From assembly GCF_014851395.1 (NCBI RefSeq), contig NW_024044459.1, forward strand, positions 24,797,418 through 24,861,417: a stretch of DNA of 64,000 bases, in the 5' to 3' direction. A model generated the notes under the pieces. It had not been told where the DNA came from. It ran no database searches and saw only the letters and a list, made by a program, of their open reading frames with translations. The stretch comes from Micropterus salmoides (taxonomy: Eukaryota > Chordata > Actinopteri > Centrarchiformes > Centrarchidae). This document shows, piece by piece, positions 33,082 through 46,400 of this stretch (position 1 is the first letter of the stretch; each line of letters starts with the position of its first letter). A program made the translations under genes and the position numbers.

Positions 33082-36000
33082 TAACCACACTTCCACTTCC
33101 ATCGGACATTGTTGTATTTCAGGTCACTTGGAGCTGTCAGAACCCGTCAATAAGGTCTGTGATCAGATGCCTACTTCAGCTGTTAACTAGTGTTTTTAAA
33201 AAAAGCATATGTGTAAAGATATTTCTCCACATGCACACAAACGGAGATATGCTGCAGAAGCCAGTTCAGTGTGACCAGCGGTTTTGTTTCACTAATTTCC
33301 TTCAGTCTGACTCTGGCTCTGCCGATTCTCACATCAGTCCTTTCAGCTCTTCCAGCCCATCCAGATGTGCTCGCACACACAGCCTCTAATCTTTCACAGG
33401 AAGAAGGAGGGTCTGCTGCCTCTTCTCCCGCCTCCCTGTCCCAGACAGGGCTGTCTTTACCCACACCGTCCCTCTCACTCACTCTCCCCATCTCTCTCAC
33501 TCTCTCTGTTTTTCCAGCACATGCCTGTAGTGATGCTGATGGCAGTGCGTCTCAGTCTGGCTGTGCTCCACAGCAGGCGGTGGTGTGTAATTACAGAGCA
33601 GCGCCGGGCTGAATGGTCTGACTGGTGGGGTGACTGCGGTCTGCTGACAGAGGTGTTTGTTTGACCTAGGGACATGTGCTCCCATTGGCTTTCTGGGACA
33701 GGAGACTGGCCTCGCTGGGCACAGACAGCTGCGGGGTAGACCTCTCTGCACAGGATGTAGCCCTCACCTTAACCTCCCTCCCTCCCTCTTGTCAGGCTTC
33801 CTGCTTATTGTATTTTCCAGAAGGTTTCATCATGAGAGACCCACAACTATCTGCCCCACAGAGGTTTGGTCCAGACTCTCGAGAATACCTGCAAGGCACT
33901 CGTAGATACTAATTACAGGATTGTGCTTTGTTTCACTCACCGCCTTTGCCTCTAATGACTGAGCTGAGCAGACCTGCCTGCTACTTGTTTTGGGGTGTAG
34001 CAGTGTGGTGGTGTTCTGTCCTTTTATCAAAAGCCTGAGTAACTGCTGGCTGTCTGAGTGGGCAACATGCTACCTGAATGTCCAAAACAGCAGGAGAGGC
34101 AGTTTGTGTTCACAGAGAGTGCCACAGAACAGAAAGAATTGTGTGTTCACACAAACCCCAAGAATTTGAAGTGAATTTAAAAATGGAATTACTCAAATTA
34201 GTTGTTGTCCCGGTAGTATCCAAAAACAAAAACCTTACGCATATAGCAAAATGGAAACAATTTTCTCAGTGCCATGAAAGCAAACAATGCTGTGGTCTGT
34301 GTAAAGTGGCTAAAATTAGCAGCGGGCACATCTGTCGAACTGCCGCGTGTTGATTTGAGATAGTATGTGGTCGGGACAGTCAGCACTAATCCACCCACCA
34401 GTCTTTAAACATTTCCTCCACTTTAAAAGCAGCAGATGTCTAATAAAAGCTTGTGGCAGAGGCTGACGATCCAGCTCACACCCTTCACTTTTATTATGAA
34501 AGACACAATAAGACAGAAGCCCAATGAAATCCGGCCCTACCTCACGACCCTGGCTGACCCAAATAAAAGCTGTAAACTTTTCCTTGGCGTCACTCTCCTT
34601 TCCTATGACCTCGGCTGGCATTTTATCCAATGATGTGCAACCTCTTTCCCCATTTCTCCATCTCTGTCTCTCCTGTGGTCACCAGGGAAACTAGTGAAAA
34701 CAGGACTTTCGGCAGACCAGGACATGATGAAACCACAAACTCCTCCACTGCTGCTTTAATGTGGCTGGGAGGGGTCCGTCTTGTCTTTAACCTCTCCGTC
34801 TATAACACTCATTACACACCGCAGCAATTAAACCCCGCTCCTCTCATCCAAAATGATGCCGCAAGTGGCCGACAAACAACAGCTCTGAAAACAACCAGGA
34901 GCAGAATTGGACCTTCACACACATGCATGTACTGTAACACATAAACTGCAAGTTATTGCTGTTGACTTTAAATATCATGCACGCTGCACTGAGCTGTTGC
35001 TAAAATAAGCCAACCCCATCAATGTTACACAGGGTTGGGTTTCCTTTAGAGGATAATACCGCAGTATTTGGCCGTCATTTCCATCGGTTATGACATCATT
35101 GTCCTCGCCGTAGTCACTGCTGAGATCTGAGAAGACGACAACATTGTTACAAAAAAATCTAATGGGGTGTGAAATACAAGCAGACAAGCTGCAAAGATGC
35201 ACGCAACAGTTAAGACAAATGCAAAAACAAAAAGAGGGCACCCAAAATGTCATCAATAATCCCTAAACAAGATGTTTGGAGTATGGTAGGTCATAGCTGG
35301 GTAATCATTTTCCCATTAGCCTTTACCTTTTTGTTTGTTTAAATTATGTCTAATGAACTGACTGCTTGTTCTTGCCCAGTCAGACTGCTTTTTAGTGATA
35401 TAGCCAAGTTCAAGACACAACATGTGAAGAAGACAATGTTTGTATATCTTTGTCTTTTGGATGAGGCCAATTGCTACTCCAAACTTTGACCCACAGCACC
35501 AAGCTAACATGCCCCCAACCAGTTCCTCCACCGAGCACACCCTCTATCTAACGCCTGTTAAAACAGCAAACAAGCGGACCTCTAAAATGTCTAAAAGTAA
35601 TGCTGCGTTACTCTGGTTAGTAACTGAAATTTAATCACTGAATTTCAAATTGTAATTTCTTACTAAAAAAAGTTACTAAGTTAGTCAGTGACTTTTTTCC
35701 GAGTACTGCATTACTGCCAAACACTAAATAACACCCAAGCTGTAACAAAATGGAAGATGAGATGTTAGAGAACAAAGGTTTTGGAGGATGAAAAATATCC
35801 GAATGATAGCTCACAAAGGCTACGCAATGAAAAGACGTTGAATCGCCCAACTGCAACAGGAACAGCAGAGGGAAACAGAGTTTACACACTGCTGCTCTCT
35901 GCAAAAACATGCTGCTGAATTCCTGGCCAGCAGACCCTTCACTCTGACCCTGTTCATTACCATACAGAGGAAGACAAGCGCTCCAGCTCTCTGCCCACAG

Positions 36001-38083
36001 CTGTAGCCAAGCAGAGCGCAGGCCAATCCACAAACCTTCAGCTAAACATCCTGCTCTGCGTCCTCTGCTATACACACTCAGCGCTCGGTGAGTAAATCCT
36101 TCGCCCTGAGTGTCTGAAGGACACGTCCAGTCAAACACGCAGTTTATTTCTCCAAGGTTGGTCTCAACGCTCACTTATTACGGCTCAGAGGCCCGTTGGC
36201 ACGCCCGCCACATGTAATTTCCCTCCTGTGGTATGATTTGTGTGTGAATACACACGAGAGCAAGAAAAAGGTTTCAATAACCTATATTTTTCCTTAACCA
36301 CCCATGTAAACAATAATAACAATCCACTCTGACAACCATGCAGCAGGATCCATGACAACCAAACAGAAAAGCTTGAACACAAGGACTGTGCGATAGTGAC
36401 TGTACTCGTCCATCCAGAGCCAAGACATGATTGCCAGACTGTAGTCATTCCAGCTCCCCTTAGGATGATATTCTGCTTCAATAGCAAACTATAAACCTGC
36501 TTGACTCTGCAGGGTTATAAATGAACTGAGAGCTGCAGTCATGTGTGGTAAAAGAAGTAGGCCAAATGTTTCTTGACTATTGTTTCAATTTTCCCCATGA
36601 TTCAGCTTCTCTCAGAGAGCATTGTCCATTTCCTCCACCATAACAAATCATTTGATTTGTCAGTTTCCTTTGGGACATCTCATATAACAACCTAATCTCC
36701 ATTTTGCCTTCATAAGCTTGGATCATTTTACTGTGGAGGTATTCGGCCCTGCTCAGTGAAAAATGTTGGATGTAACATACAGAAATAACTAAAGACCACT
36801 GTTTCACCACAAGTGTTTAAATGGGACAGAGGCAGAGCCAGTGAGAGAAGATTTTATTTGCAACATCTCCTCATCAGATATTCCCCTCGTCATTGTAAAT
36901 ATGCTTGACTGCCAATGTAAACAGTCTGAACCATAAACTGTTAAGTATAAAATCCTCTAACTGAGTGTTGTAGTTTCGAGAATAACCCGTATATTTTTTT
37001 TTAACTGTTGTTAAAATGAAGGAATTGTGTGAAAGGATGTTCTCTACCATGGGATTCTGAAACGGTTTCAGAAACTCAGTGTGGAACTAAAATTCTCTCG
37101 ACCATGTAACACTTTAATGCAAGAAAAACAATGTAACCCACAAAAATGTAAGGCCTCGCTATGCTTCAACCCAGGTACTTGGTGCCTTTTCAGGTCGTCA
37201 AACAGTGTCTGAAAACCCCTACACCTATGGGACATCGGAAATTGAGGGGGCTGAACACTTTCTGAAACCAACAATGTTACAAGCTTTCCCACTGGGACAT
37301 TACAGTAGGTAATGCACCAAGAAACGTAGCAATGCTGCAGCAAAAGGTACAAAAGAAGAAGACTGCAAGCTAGCAAACATGAATGGGAAATGTTTTATGA
37401 GAAAGTACATTCATCCTGTAAATATAACTCCGAGACACTGCATCATATCTGCACTTTGGGTCATAATAGGTTCCCTGACAGCAGATCAGTTCTTGCATGA
37501 AAGGAAAGCAGAGATGGTAGTCTGGCTGATAAAAGCAGAGCCGGCTGTGTCTGTGTGTCCGGCACGCTGCGTATTTGAAGAAGTCCTTTGTTGTGGACCT
37601 GGCGGAGTCACATACACATCTATTAGTGTAGACACAGGCCTGACTCAACAGCAGGGTCTCAAAGCAACTGATTTAGATGGCTCGTATTGTCTCCTCAAAT
37701 AAAAACGTCACTAAGTTGCAGAACAACAGCAAAATTTCAGAAAACCACAGGAAGGAGTAGTTACCAAGAATAGGTAGGATCGTAGAAGAAATCATAAACT
37801 AAACTGACATCAGACGCACATCTCTCCCGTTAGATCATAACAAATCTAGCTACTGATGCTCCATCACTTTATTACATACAAACAGTCACATATGGGTAAG
37901 CCCTCAAAGCAGTGGCAGAGTGCCAGGATCAACATCACTCCCTCCGCACGCCAGGTTCAGCGTAAGACTGATGAGTCTGCTGCACACTGCTGCCTCATTG
38001 TCTTCACTATCGACTTAACGCCAAATGTGAGTATCATCCTACACATCAATTTACATTTCTATTCAACTGTGCACCTGTTAAAG

Positions 38084-38131
<48 letters not shown>

Positions 38132-41100
38132 ACTGAGACTGGCCATGATACCTTGCATCTGTCACACAAGCTTGAATAACCCAGTCATCGACCTGATACT
38201 ACTGCATCCCTCCTTTCAGTGTGCTGACAGACGTCGGCCTCCACACTTCTTGTGGACACATGTAATCCTGCTGCTGCTGAAAATGAAACTATAATTAAAG
38301 GCAGCGGGCTTGAAGCTTTCTCTTTCGAGGATCAATAGAGCATCAAAACAAAACTTGTTCAGAGGAGCATTGGTGCGGTCAAAACAGGATGGTGATCAGC
38401 TGTTGTTGATTTCTGAGTTACAGATGTTTATAAAAGTGCTTCAGGTTCCAGACTGACAGATGAACAGAAGTGTTTTCAATAGGACTGGGTTATATTCAAT
38501 AACATTCAGTGGACTCGTATCACGATGGATCATTTTACAAAAATCTGATGTACAAATGAATGATTCTTGTTATAAACTAACAAATTAGTAAGTGAAGGTT
38601 TTGTTTTGCACGTGTTCTGATTCTACTGAACACAAATTTGATTAATTTAGGTGTGATTTTGCATATATTTGCCATATTGCACGCTACAGATGTGTAAAAC
38701 ATTATAGGGACTGTTTGAAGATTGATATAGGAAAAATAACTGTATTAACATCATTCTGTATATTTACTTTTTTATTTGGAAGCGGGATGCACTTGACACT
38801 CTGAAACATTTCTCTCTTTTTTTTTGGAGCAGTGCACCCTCAGCCTTGGCACAGATAATGAAGCTGCTTTGAAAACTCACATTGACCTAATGTATCAAAG
38901 AGCTGATTGCCAAATCTCTTTTATTACAGACGAACACGGCTAATTAGCATTCGACCTAATATGACCTGGCTTTCTGGCAGTCTTAGCAAAGTCCTCTTGA
39001 GGTTTTTAGATTATTTTGTCTAGCCCCAGTATGCATGCATGCGTGCAGAATTTGCATACACGTACATATGCACGCACACACCACATACCCACACGTGTAT
39101 CCTCACACAGAGTGGGGGGGGTTAGGAGTAAATGACTGTGTGAAGCTGAGCTCCTCTCACTCTAATCCCTGGGTGAATGGTGTGCTGTGTGCCAGGCATT
39201 CCTCTGTGTCTTTCTAAGGCTTTTTGGGGATTAGACCCCACTTACTTCCAGGGGCCGCAGGGTGGGATCAAAGCTGATTGGGCTTTTTGGGTTCAGGGTG
39301 ATAACGTGTGGAACAGTGAGCCTCTACTCAGGTAGACTCGCAGGGAGGCACCGGAGAATACGACACCGCAGCCGAGACATGAGACAGTGACACAGGTTGC
39401 ACACATCTGATGGAGGGTCAAACCTGCGCTAATCCAGTGCAGAGCTAACTGGCACTGTGCTGATTGATGGCAGGCCTGCAGGAGGTAAGACTAACTCCAG
39501 CACTAACGCAGGTATGCCGGACCTCGGCTTGCTGAGGTTACACAAACACAAAACGCAAATCACAAACGAGGGAGATTTTAATCGCGTCTCTCTTCTGTCA
39601 GGCATACAGTTTAAGCAGTGTAATAAGGAGCCTTTCATGATGAACACTTAAATGAACATGTATGTGACAGAATCTGGACCTCATTCTCCTGATCGCTCGC
39701 ACTACTGCACCACAGGCTTTACACCGGCTGAACTTACTTCCAGCAAAACAGAAGACAGACAAAACAAACATGATGACTAATCTGTAGTGACCTCAGAACA
39801 GATCCATAAAGTGTCTGACCTTCACCCTGGCAGAAAAAAACCCAGCAGATTTTCTCTAATCCATCTGAGACGACACAGAAGAAGTAAGAGTTTGTGAAGT
39901 ACAAAAATAGCCCCGAGCAAGACAAATACACAGAGATGGCAAAGAGCTCTGAGCGCTGATCTTCTGTCAGAGATACCACAGGAGGATTAACATGGCTAAC
40001 ATATCAAGGAGCCTCTCACCACACTAAAAATAAACTGAGTACATCCTAAAAAATACTCAAATATTAATGGTAAATTAGTGTGTTTGTGAAGTGTTCAGGG
40101 AGAAACCCCACACCAAAACTAAACACAGAGTGCATGCAGTGGATGACACTAATTACTGGATGCGGGAATTTCAAAGGTTAATCCACGTACACCCAGAGCT
40201 ATCTGTAGCATCTCAATCCTGATGACATACAGCATGTTTTGGAAACTCCCTGGGAAATAAACAAAATGACCTTGAGAGGATTTCAGCACCCTGTAGATAA
40301 GCATAATCATGACAGCCATGGTCTGGCAAACAAATAACATTGCTGATTGTGTGCGCACGCCAGTAAAATATCTTGATGTTATAGTCCTGCTCTTCATCAG
40401 GCACAGAAGTAAGATTATTACCCATGAAGGTCTGCTGTGTACCCTCTGCACAGGTGTCTTCTTGCATCTACATGTTCTGTCCCTGCTCTGTCTGGAGTAA
40501 CACTGACCAATATGTGGTTCTGTCTCATGTCTGCTTCCTCTGACAGATGGAAATAAAGTGGGCCCTCAAGCATGCAAGGGGCTACGGTTTGTTTGTGTTT
40601 TGCACCATTGGAGATAAGTATGCGTGCTCTGTGTGTTCTACAAAGGGATGATAAGCTAGAGAGGGGCATCCAGAGCCGAGCAGAGCAGAGGACAAAAATA
40701 CAGACACAGGACAGGGCGGGTGTTTTTTTCTACGACTCCAGATCAGGGTCCCGGAGTGTCTGGGCATGGGAGCAAAAGAAAAGAAAAGAAAAGACAAGAA
40801 GGAAAAGAACAAAAGAGGAGGGGCTGTTTGTTGTAACACCTGTCTGTGTGAATTATGTTGAGTGTGAGTTTTTGGCACAACTTCATTTACTTCCAAGGTG
40901 CATGCCAGGTCAAAACTCCAGCAACACTTGTAGCATAAAGGACAACTTCAGTGCGAGACCAGCTCGTGGCCTTCATCAGGGTCATCATATAACACATTGC
41001 AGAGAACACTGAAATAGGCTGAGGGGTGGAAATGTTTAAATAAATGTTGAAGGGTATATATACCAGCCAATCGCGCATTCACACAAGAATAGTATACACT

Positions 41101-43340
41101 CATGTGGTTATATGCCAATCATTTTAGTCTATGTGAAGGTTACCATATAGAGGAGGTGTTTCCCCCAAAAGGTGTCTTTTATGTATAGCATACTATCAAA
41201 ACACTGTATGAAGTGCAACACATACTCAGTGAAAGCTAAAAGTTTATATATACACACTTCAAATGTTGCCAAGACATGAAACATTTAAATTACATTCACA
41301 ACCATTTGTTACAGCATAGCTGCTATTCTGTTGGTTTAAAAGTTTAATATGAAGAAAATGGGGGTTTTTTTGTATGTTTTTACTGTTTTTTTCTTCAAAC
41401 CTCCATAAACAAGCTTTCATACCAGTCATAATGAAAAGGATTCTGCACCCAAATTCTACCATGAAATTTGTACAGCAGCTACAGATAATGTCAAAAGTAC
41501 TTTGGGGAAAGAAATGACGAAGTAGGGTATTTTATGCTTCAAAGACAGATTTATTAACAGTAGTATGAGGGATTTGTGTTTTTTGAAGACACATCAGTGG
41601 GGGCTGCTGGATGATTCAGTCTAGGGAAGCTCTCAGTGATGCACTGTTCCTCCCTCGCTGTTATTTTACGTCCAACTCTGCCTCGATTTGCCAAGGCAGA
41701 GATGCTGCTAGGTGATGGAGTGCTCCGGTGTTAATGTAACATCCATTCTCCGTCGCACTTAGGCTAAAGACACACAAACTCTCCCACAGTTCGCAAGTGC
41801 ACTGCAATTTACTGCAGATCTATTGCAGCTCACTCAGACAGAGAAATGAGAAAACTGCAGGAGAAAAAAAATGAAAAAGGAGATAAAAATAAGAGAGAAG
41901 AAGAAAAAAAAGGAGCCAGAGGGAGGGAGATGGGATGCTTCTATTCACAGTGTTCTCCCTTCATCCTCTATCCTTTTGCCATCACGCCAGAATGAGGGTC
42001 TTATCTCTGCTAAGCACTTCAACACAACATGCCCACAGACAGAGCTGACTGTGTGAAGACATGCACACAAGGATGAAAGGACACACATACAGAGGAGAGG
42101 CTCCCATGCAAGGGAATGGAGGAAGATTACAGGATCAGAGGAGCGGGGAAACGCAGATCAAAACCCAGCAGAACCATCACTGCCTTTACAGCAGGGAGAA
42201 ACAACAGGCCCAGCGACAAGCGAACAATGCCGAGCCATCGATCACGTCGCTCCTGTCAGCTAATAAAACAGACTGTGTGATCACAGTTTTAGGTCAACAG
42301 GGGTCCGCTGACCCTGCGGGGCTCCAGCAGGGGCTGACGTGGTGGATGCTGCTCTTATCTCAGCACCGCATTACAAAGGAACACAAGCTCCCCTTCAAAC
42401 TCCTCCCTGCTGGCATTCACAAAGTTTTTCAACAACAGCCTTCCCTGTACTCCCTCACACCCACACTGTGAGAAACTGCTGATCAAGGAAAAGAAAAAAT
42501 TTTAAGACAAACTCCAGAGTAGACGCTTTAGTAACACTAGTGTGTACTGTAGTAGTGCCTATAGAAAACTAGGGCTTTCTGTGCTTCGAAATTATTATCT
42601 ATCAAAATTGTTCATTTTGATCTCTCAGCTATCTGACTGAATGTTTCAGCATATATGAAACTAACCAAATAACACCTAAAGAACCAATTGTATTGGCTAC
42701 AGAACCAGTCTTAATCAAATCATGAAACTAGGGCTGCAACTAACGGCGATTATTGTTTAATTTTGAATAACCATCTTCCTTAGTCTATGACATGCCAGAA
42801 AATGTCCAGTTTTTGTCCAACAGTTTTTCAAATGTTTTTTTTTTGTCCAAGCAAAAGTCCAAAACTCAAACATATTAAATTTATTATGCTATAATACAAA
42901 GAAAACAACTCCTCACATTTGAAAAGCTGTAACCAGAGAAGATTTGGAATGTTTCACTTGAGAAATGATGATCAATCATCAACTTTTTAATTAATTTATT
43001 CCTTTTGGTCGAACAATTAAGCGACTGAACAACAAACTGTTTCAGCACTAGAAAAATGCATAGACACATATTACAAAATGACAGATACTGCCTATTAGAT
43101 GTCTTTCAGTTCTAAGTTTTAACAGGCGATACCCCCCATGGTCAGCGTGGGGTAATTTATTAGAACGGCCCCGGTCCCAGCAGCAGTGGCGGCGTGCCGA
43201 GCTCCCAGCTCGAGAGATTAACACTCCTCCGTCAGAGGGAGCGGAGCACTCTGACACATACATACTGAGATAAAACATCTGGCCTGTCTCGACTAAATAT
43301 GTCTCCCGTGTATGTTTGCAGTGTGTGTCCGTCCAGAGTG

Positions 43341-43413
<73 letters not shown>

Positions 43414-46400
43414 TCCAAACATGATGTGTATATCCTCTCTGTCCTCCCGCCTTCATCGCTGATATCTGGCAGCATGAGTTGTGCTCAGGGAAAGACCTGG
43501 AGGTCTTGGCTGACAATGACCTGAACTCTCCAGGCGTTTGGGGCTGCAGTAAAAATGGATGGATGTGTCCCACTGTCTGACTCCAAGCCCAGAAATGTCT
43601 GAGGTATATCAAACTGCGGCACTCCAAGATATGGAGAGAGCGTTTGTGAGGGAAAACACGTGCTCCTTCTTCATCTGCTCCTCTCACAGCAGTAGAATGC
43701 CGACAGGTTAAAGTACAGAGTGGCTGCTTATTAAGGATTTTAAGATGCTGTGGTCAACCAATTCCATCAACCTCTCGTGAGCTCTTAATCCTCTTACTCA
43801 CCCTCTCTCCACTGGTATTTATCACATTTTAATTGATTCATAAAAGTCACTATTTAGAGATTAAGTTTCAGCATCCACACACGAAACATGAAGGCTAATT
43901 GTGCTGACTCACTGGGCCGTGGAGTGTTAAACTACTTATGAAAGCTGTAAAAAAAAAAAAAAAATAAAGAAGTGACAATTTAGGGCAAAGCAACCTTTAA
44001 AACTAATTATACGCCCATCTACATAAACTATATATAAAACGTATTTCAGTTTAAAGCTTTATGAAAGCCTCAGAATTACACATGACATCACTTAGTGGTG
44101 AGATGATAAGACTCAACAGAGGTGGAAAATGAAAGTAATTTTATACTGTTTTCGCACTTAAGTCCTCCTCCGTATTTATGTGCGGTTATGAGTGTGAAAG
44201 CTCAAAGAGTGCAGAGTGAGATCATTATTCATACATGAGATTCAGCCGTTAAGCCTGAGGGCTGATTTCTTTTGAAGTTCAGTGATAATTCTTCTATCTG
44301 TGCACCTGCTGAGTCATGCAGACTTTACTTCTGTGCCTCTCAGAGCATTGTTCAACCACTGACCTTACATGGTGGCCGCTTTGCACATTCAGGGTACAAT
44401 TTGGTGAGACTGTTAAATAGTATCTAGGCAGACCTTTAAAGGGTCCGACATGGCCTCTAACCTCAGCGACAAAATATGTCCTTACTTTGTCATTGCCTTC
44501 CAACACAACTGATTTGAGCGCTTTCTGATCCGATGCAGGACAGATGACAGCGCAATGTTGTTTCTTTGTGGCTCCAAAACAGGAAAATGCTAGAAAAAGG
44601 ATTCACAATAATGTTTTCTGATCGGGTACCACTGGGGTTAACATCAGGCACAAAAACTAACCGGCTAAGGTAGGAAGGAAACAGGATGTGAACAGAAGTC
44701 TCATGCTTCGTTGGCCCACCCTGGACCTACACTTTGTTGTGGTACAACGTCACGCTATTTCCGCATTTGCTCCTGAGAAGAGTCGCATAGGACCACTAGA
44801 GGTCCTTAGTCACACATACAGTGTGTACGGAAAGTATTCAGACCCCTTTAAATTTTTCACTCTTTGTTTCATTGCAGCCATTTTCCAAAAATCAAAAAAG
44901 TTCATTTTATTTCTCAGTAATGTACACTCAGCACCCCATCTTGACAGAAAAAAACAGAAATGTAGAAATTTTTGCAAATTTATTAAAAAAGAAAAACTGA
45001 AATATCACATGGTCATAAGTATTCAGACCCTTTGCCGTGACACTCATATTTAACTCAGGTGCTGTCTATTTCTTCTGATCATCCTTGAGATGGTTCTACA
45101 CCTTCATTTGAGTCCAGCTGTGTTTGATTATACTGATTGGACTTGATTAGGAAAGCCACACACCTGTCTATATAAGACCTTACAGCTCACAGTGCATGTC
45201 AGAGCAAATGAGAATCATGAGGTCAAAGGAACTGCCTGAAGAGCTCAGAGACAGAATTGTGGCAAGGCACAGATCTGGCCAAGGTTACAAAAAAATTTCT
45301 GCTGCACTTAAGGTTCCTAAGAGCACAGTGGCCTCCATAATCCTCAAATGGAAGACGTTTGGGACGACCAGAACCCTTCCTAGAGCTGGCCGTCCGGCCA
45401 AACTGAGCTATCGGGGGAGAAGAGCCTTGGTGAGAGAGGTAAAGAAGAACCCAAAGGTCACTGTGGCTGAGCTCCAGAGATGCAGTCAGGAGATGGGAGA
45501 AAGTTGTAGTAAGTCAACCATCACTGCAGCAATCCACCAGTCGGGGCTTTATGGCAGAGTGGCCCGACGGAAGCCTCTCCTCAGTGCAAGACACATGAAA
45601 GCCGCATGGAGTTTGCTAAAAAACACCTGAAGGACTCGAAGATGGTGATAAATAAGATCCTCTGGTCTGATGAGACCAAGATAGAACTTTTTGGCCTTAA
45701 TTCTAAGCGGTATGTGTGGAGAAAACCAGGCACTGCTCATCACCTGTCCAATACAGTCTCAACAGTGAAGCATGGTGGTGGCAGCATCATGCTGTGGGGG
45801 TGTTTTTCAGCTGCAGGGACAGGACGACTGGTTGCAATCGAGGGAAAGATGAATGCGGCCAAGTATAGGGATATCCTGGACGAAAACCTTTTCCAGAGTG
45901 CTCTGGACCTCAGACTGGGCCGAAGGTTTACCTTCCAACAAGACAATGACCCTAAGCACACAGCTAAAATAACGAAGGAGTGGCTTCACAACAACTCCGT
46001 GGCTGTTCTTGAATGGCCCAGCCAGAGCCCTGACTTAAACCCAATTGAGCATCTCTGGAGAGACCTGAAAATGGCTGTCCACCAACGTTTACCATCCAAC
46101 CTGACAGAACTGGAGAGGATCTGCAAGGAGGAATGGCAGAGGATACCCAAATCCAGATGTGAAAAACTTGTTGCATCTTTCCCAAAACGACTCATGGCTG
46201 TATTAGATCAAAAGGGTGCTTCTACTAAATACTGAGCAAAGGGTCTGAATACTTATGACCATGTGATATTTCAGTTTTTCTTTTTTAATAAATTTGCAAC
46301 AATTTCTACATTTCTGTTTTTTTCTGTCAAGATGGGGTGCTGAGTGTACATTACTGAGAAATAAAATGAACTTTTTTGATTTTTGGAAAATGGCTGCAAT

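Noticed and set aside
35635..36174. 179-codon minus-strand open frame in the giant intron
   Set aside because: No recognisable domain, no splice context and no codon bias signal visible by eye; length is possible by chance in 32 kb.
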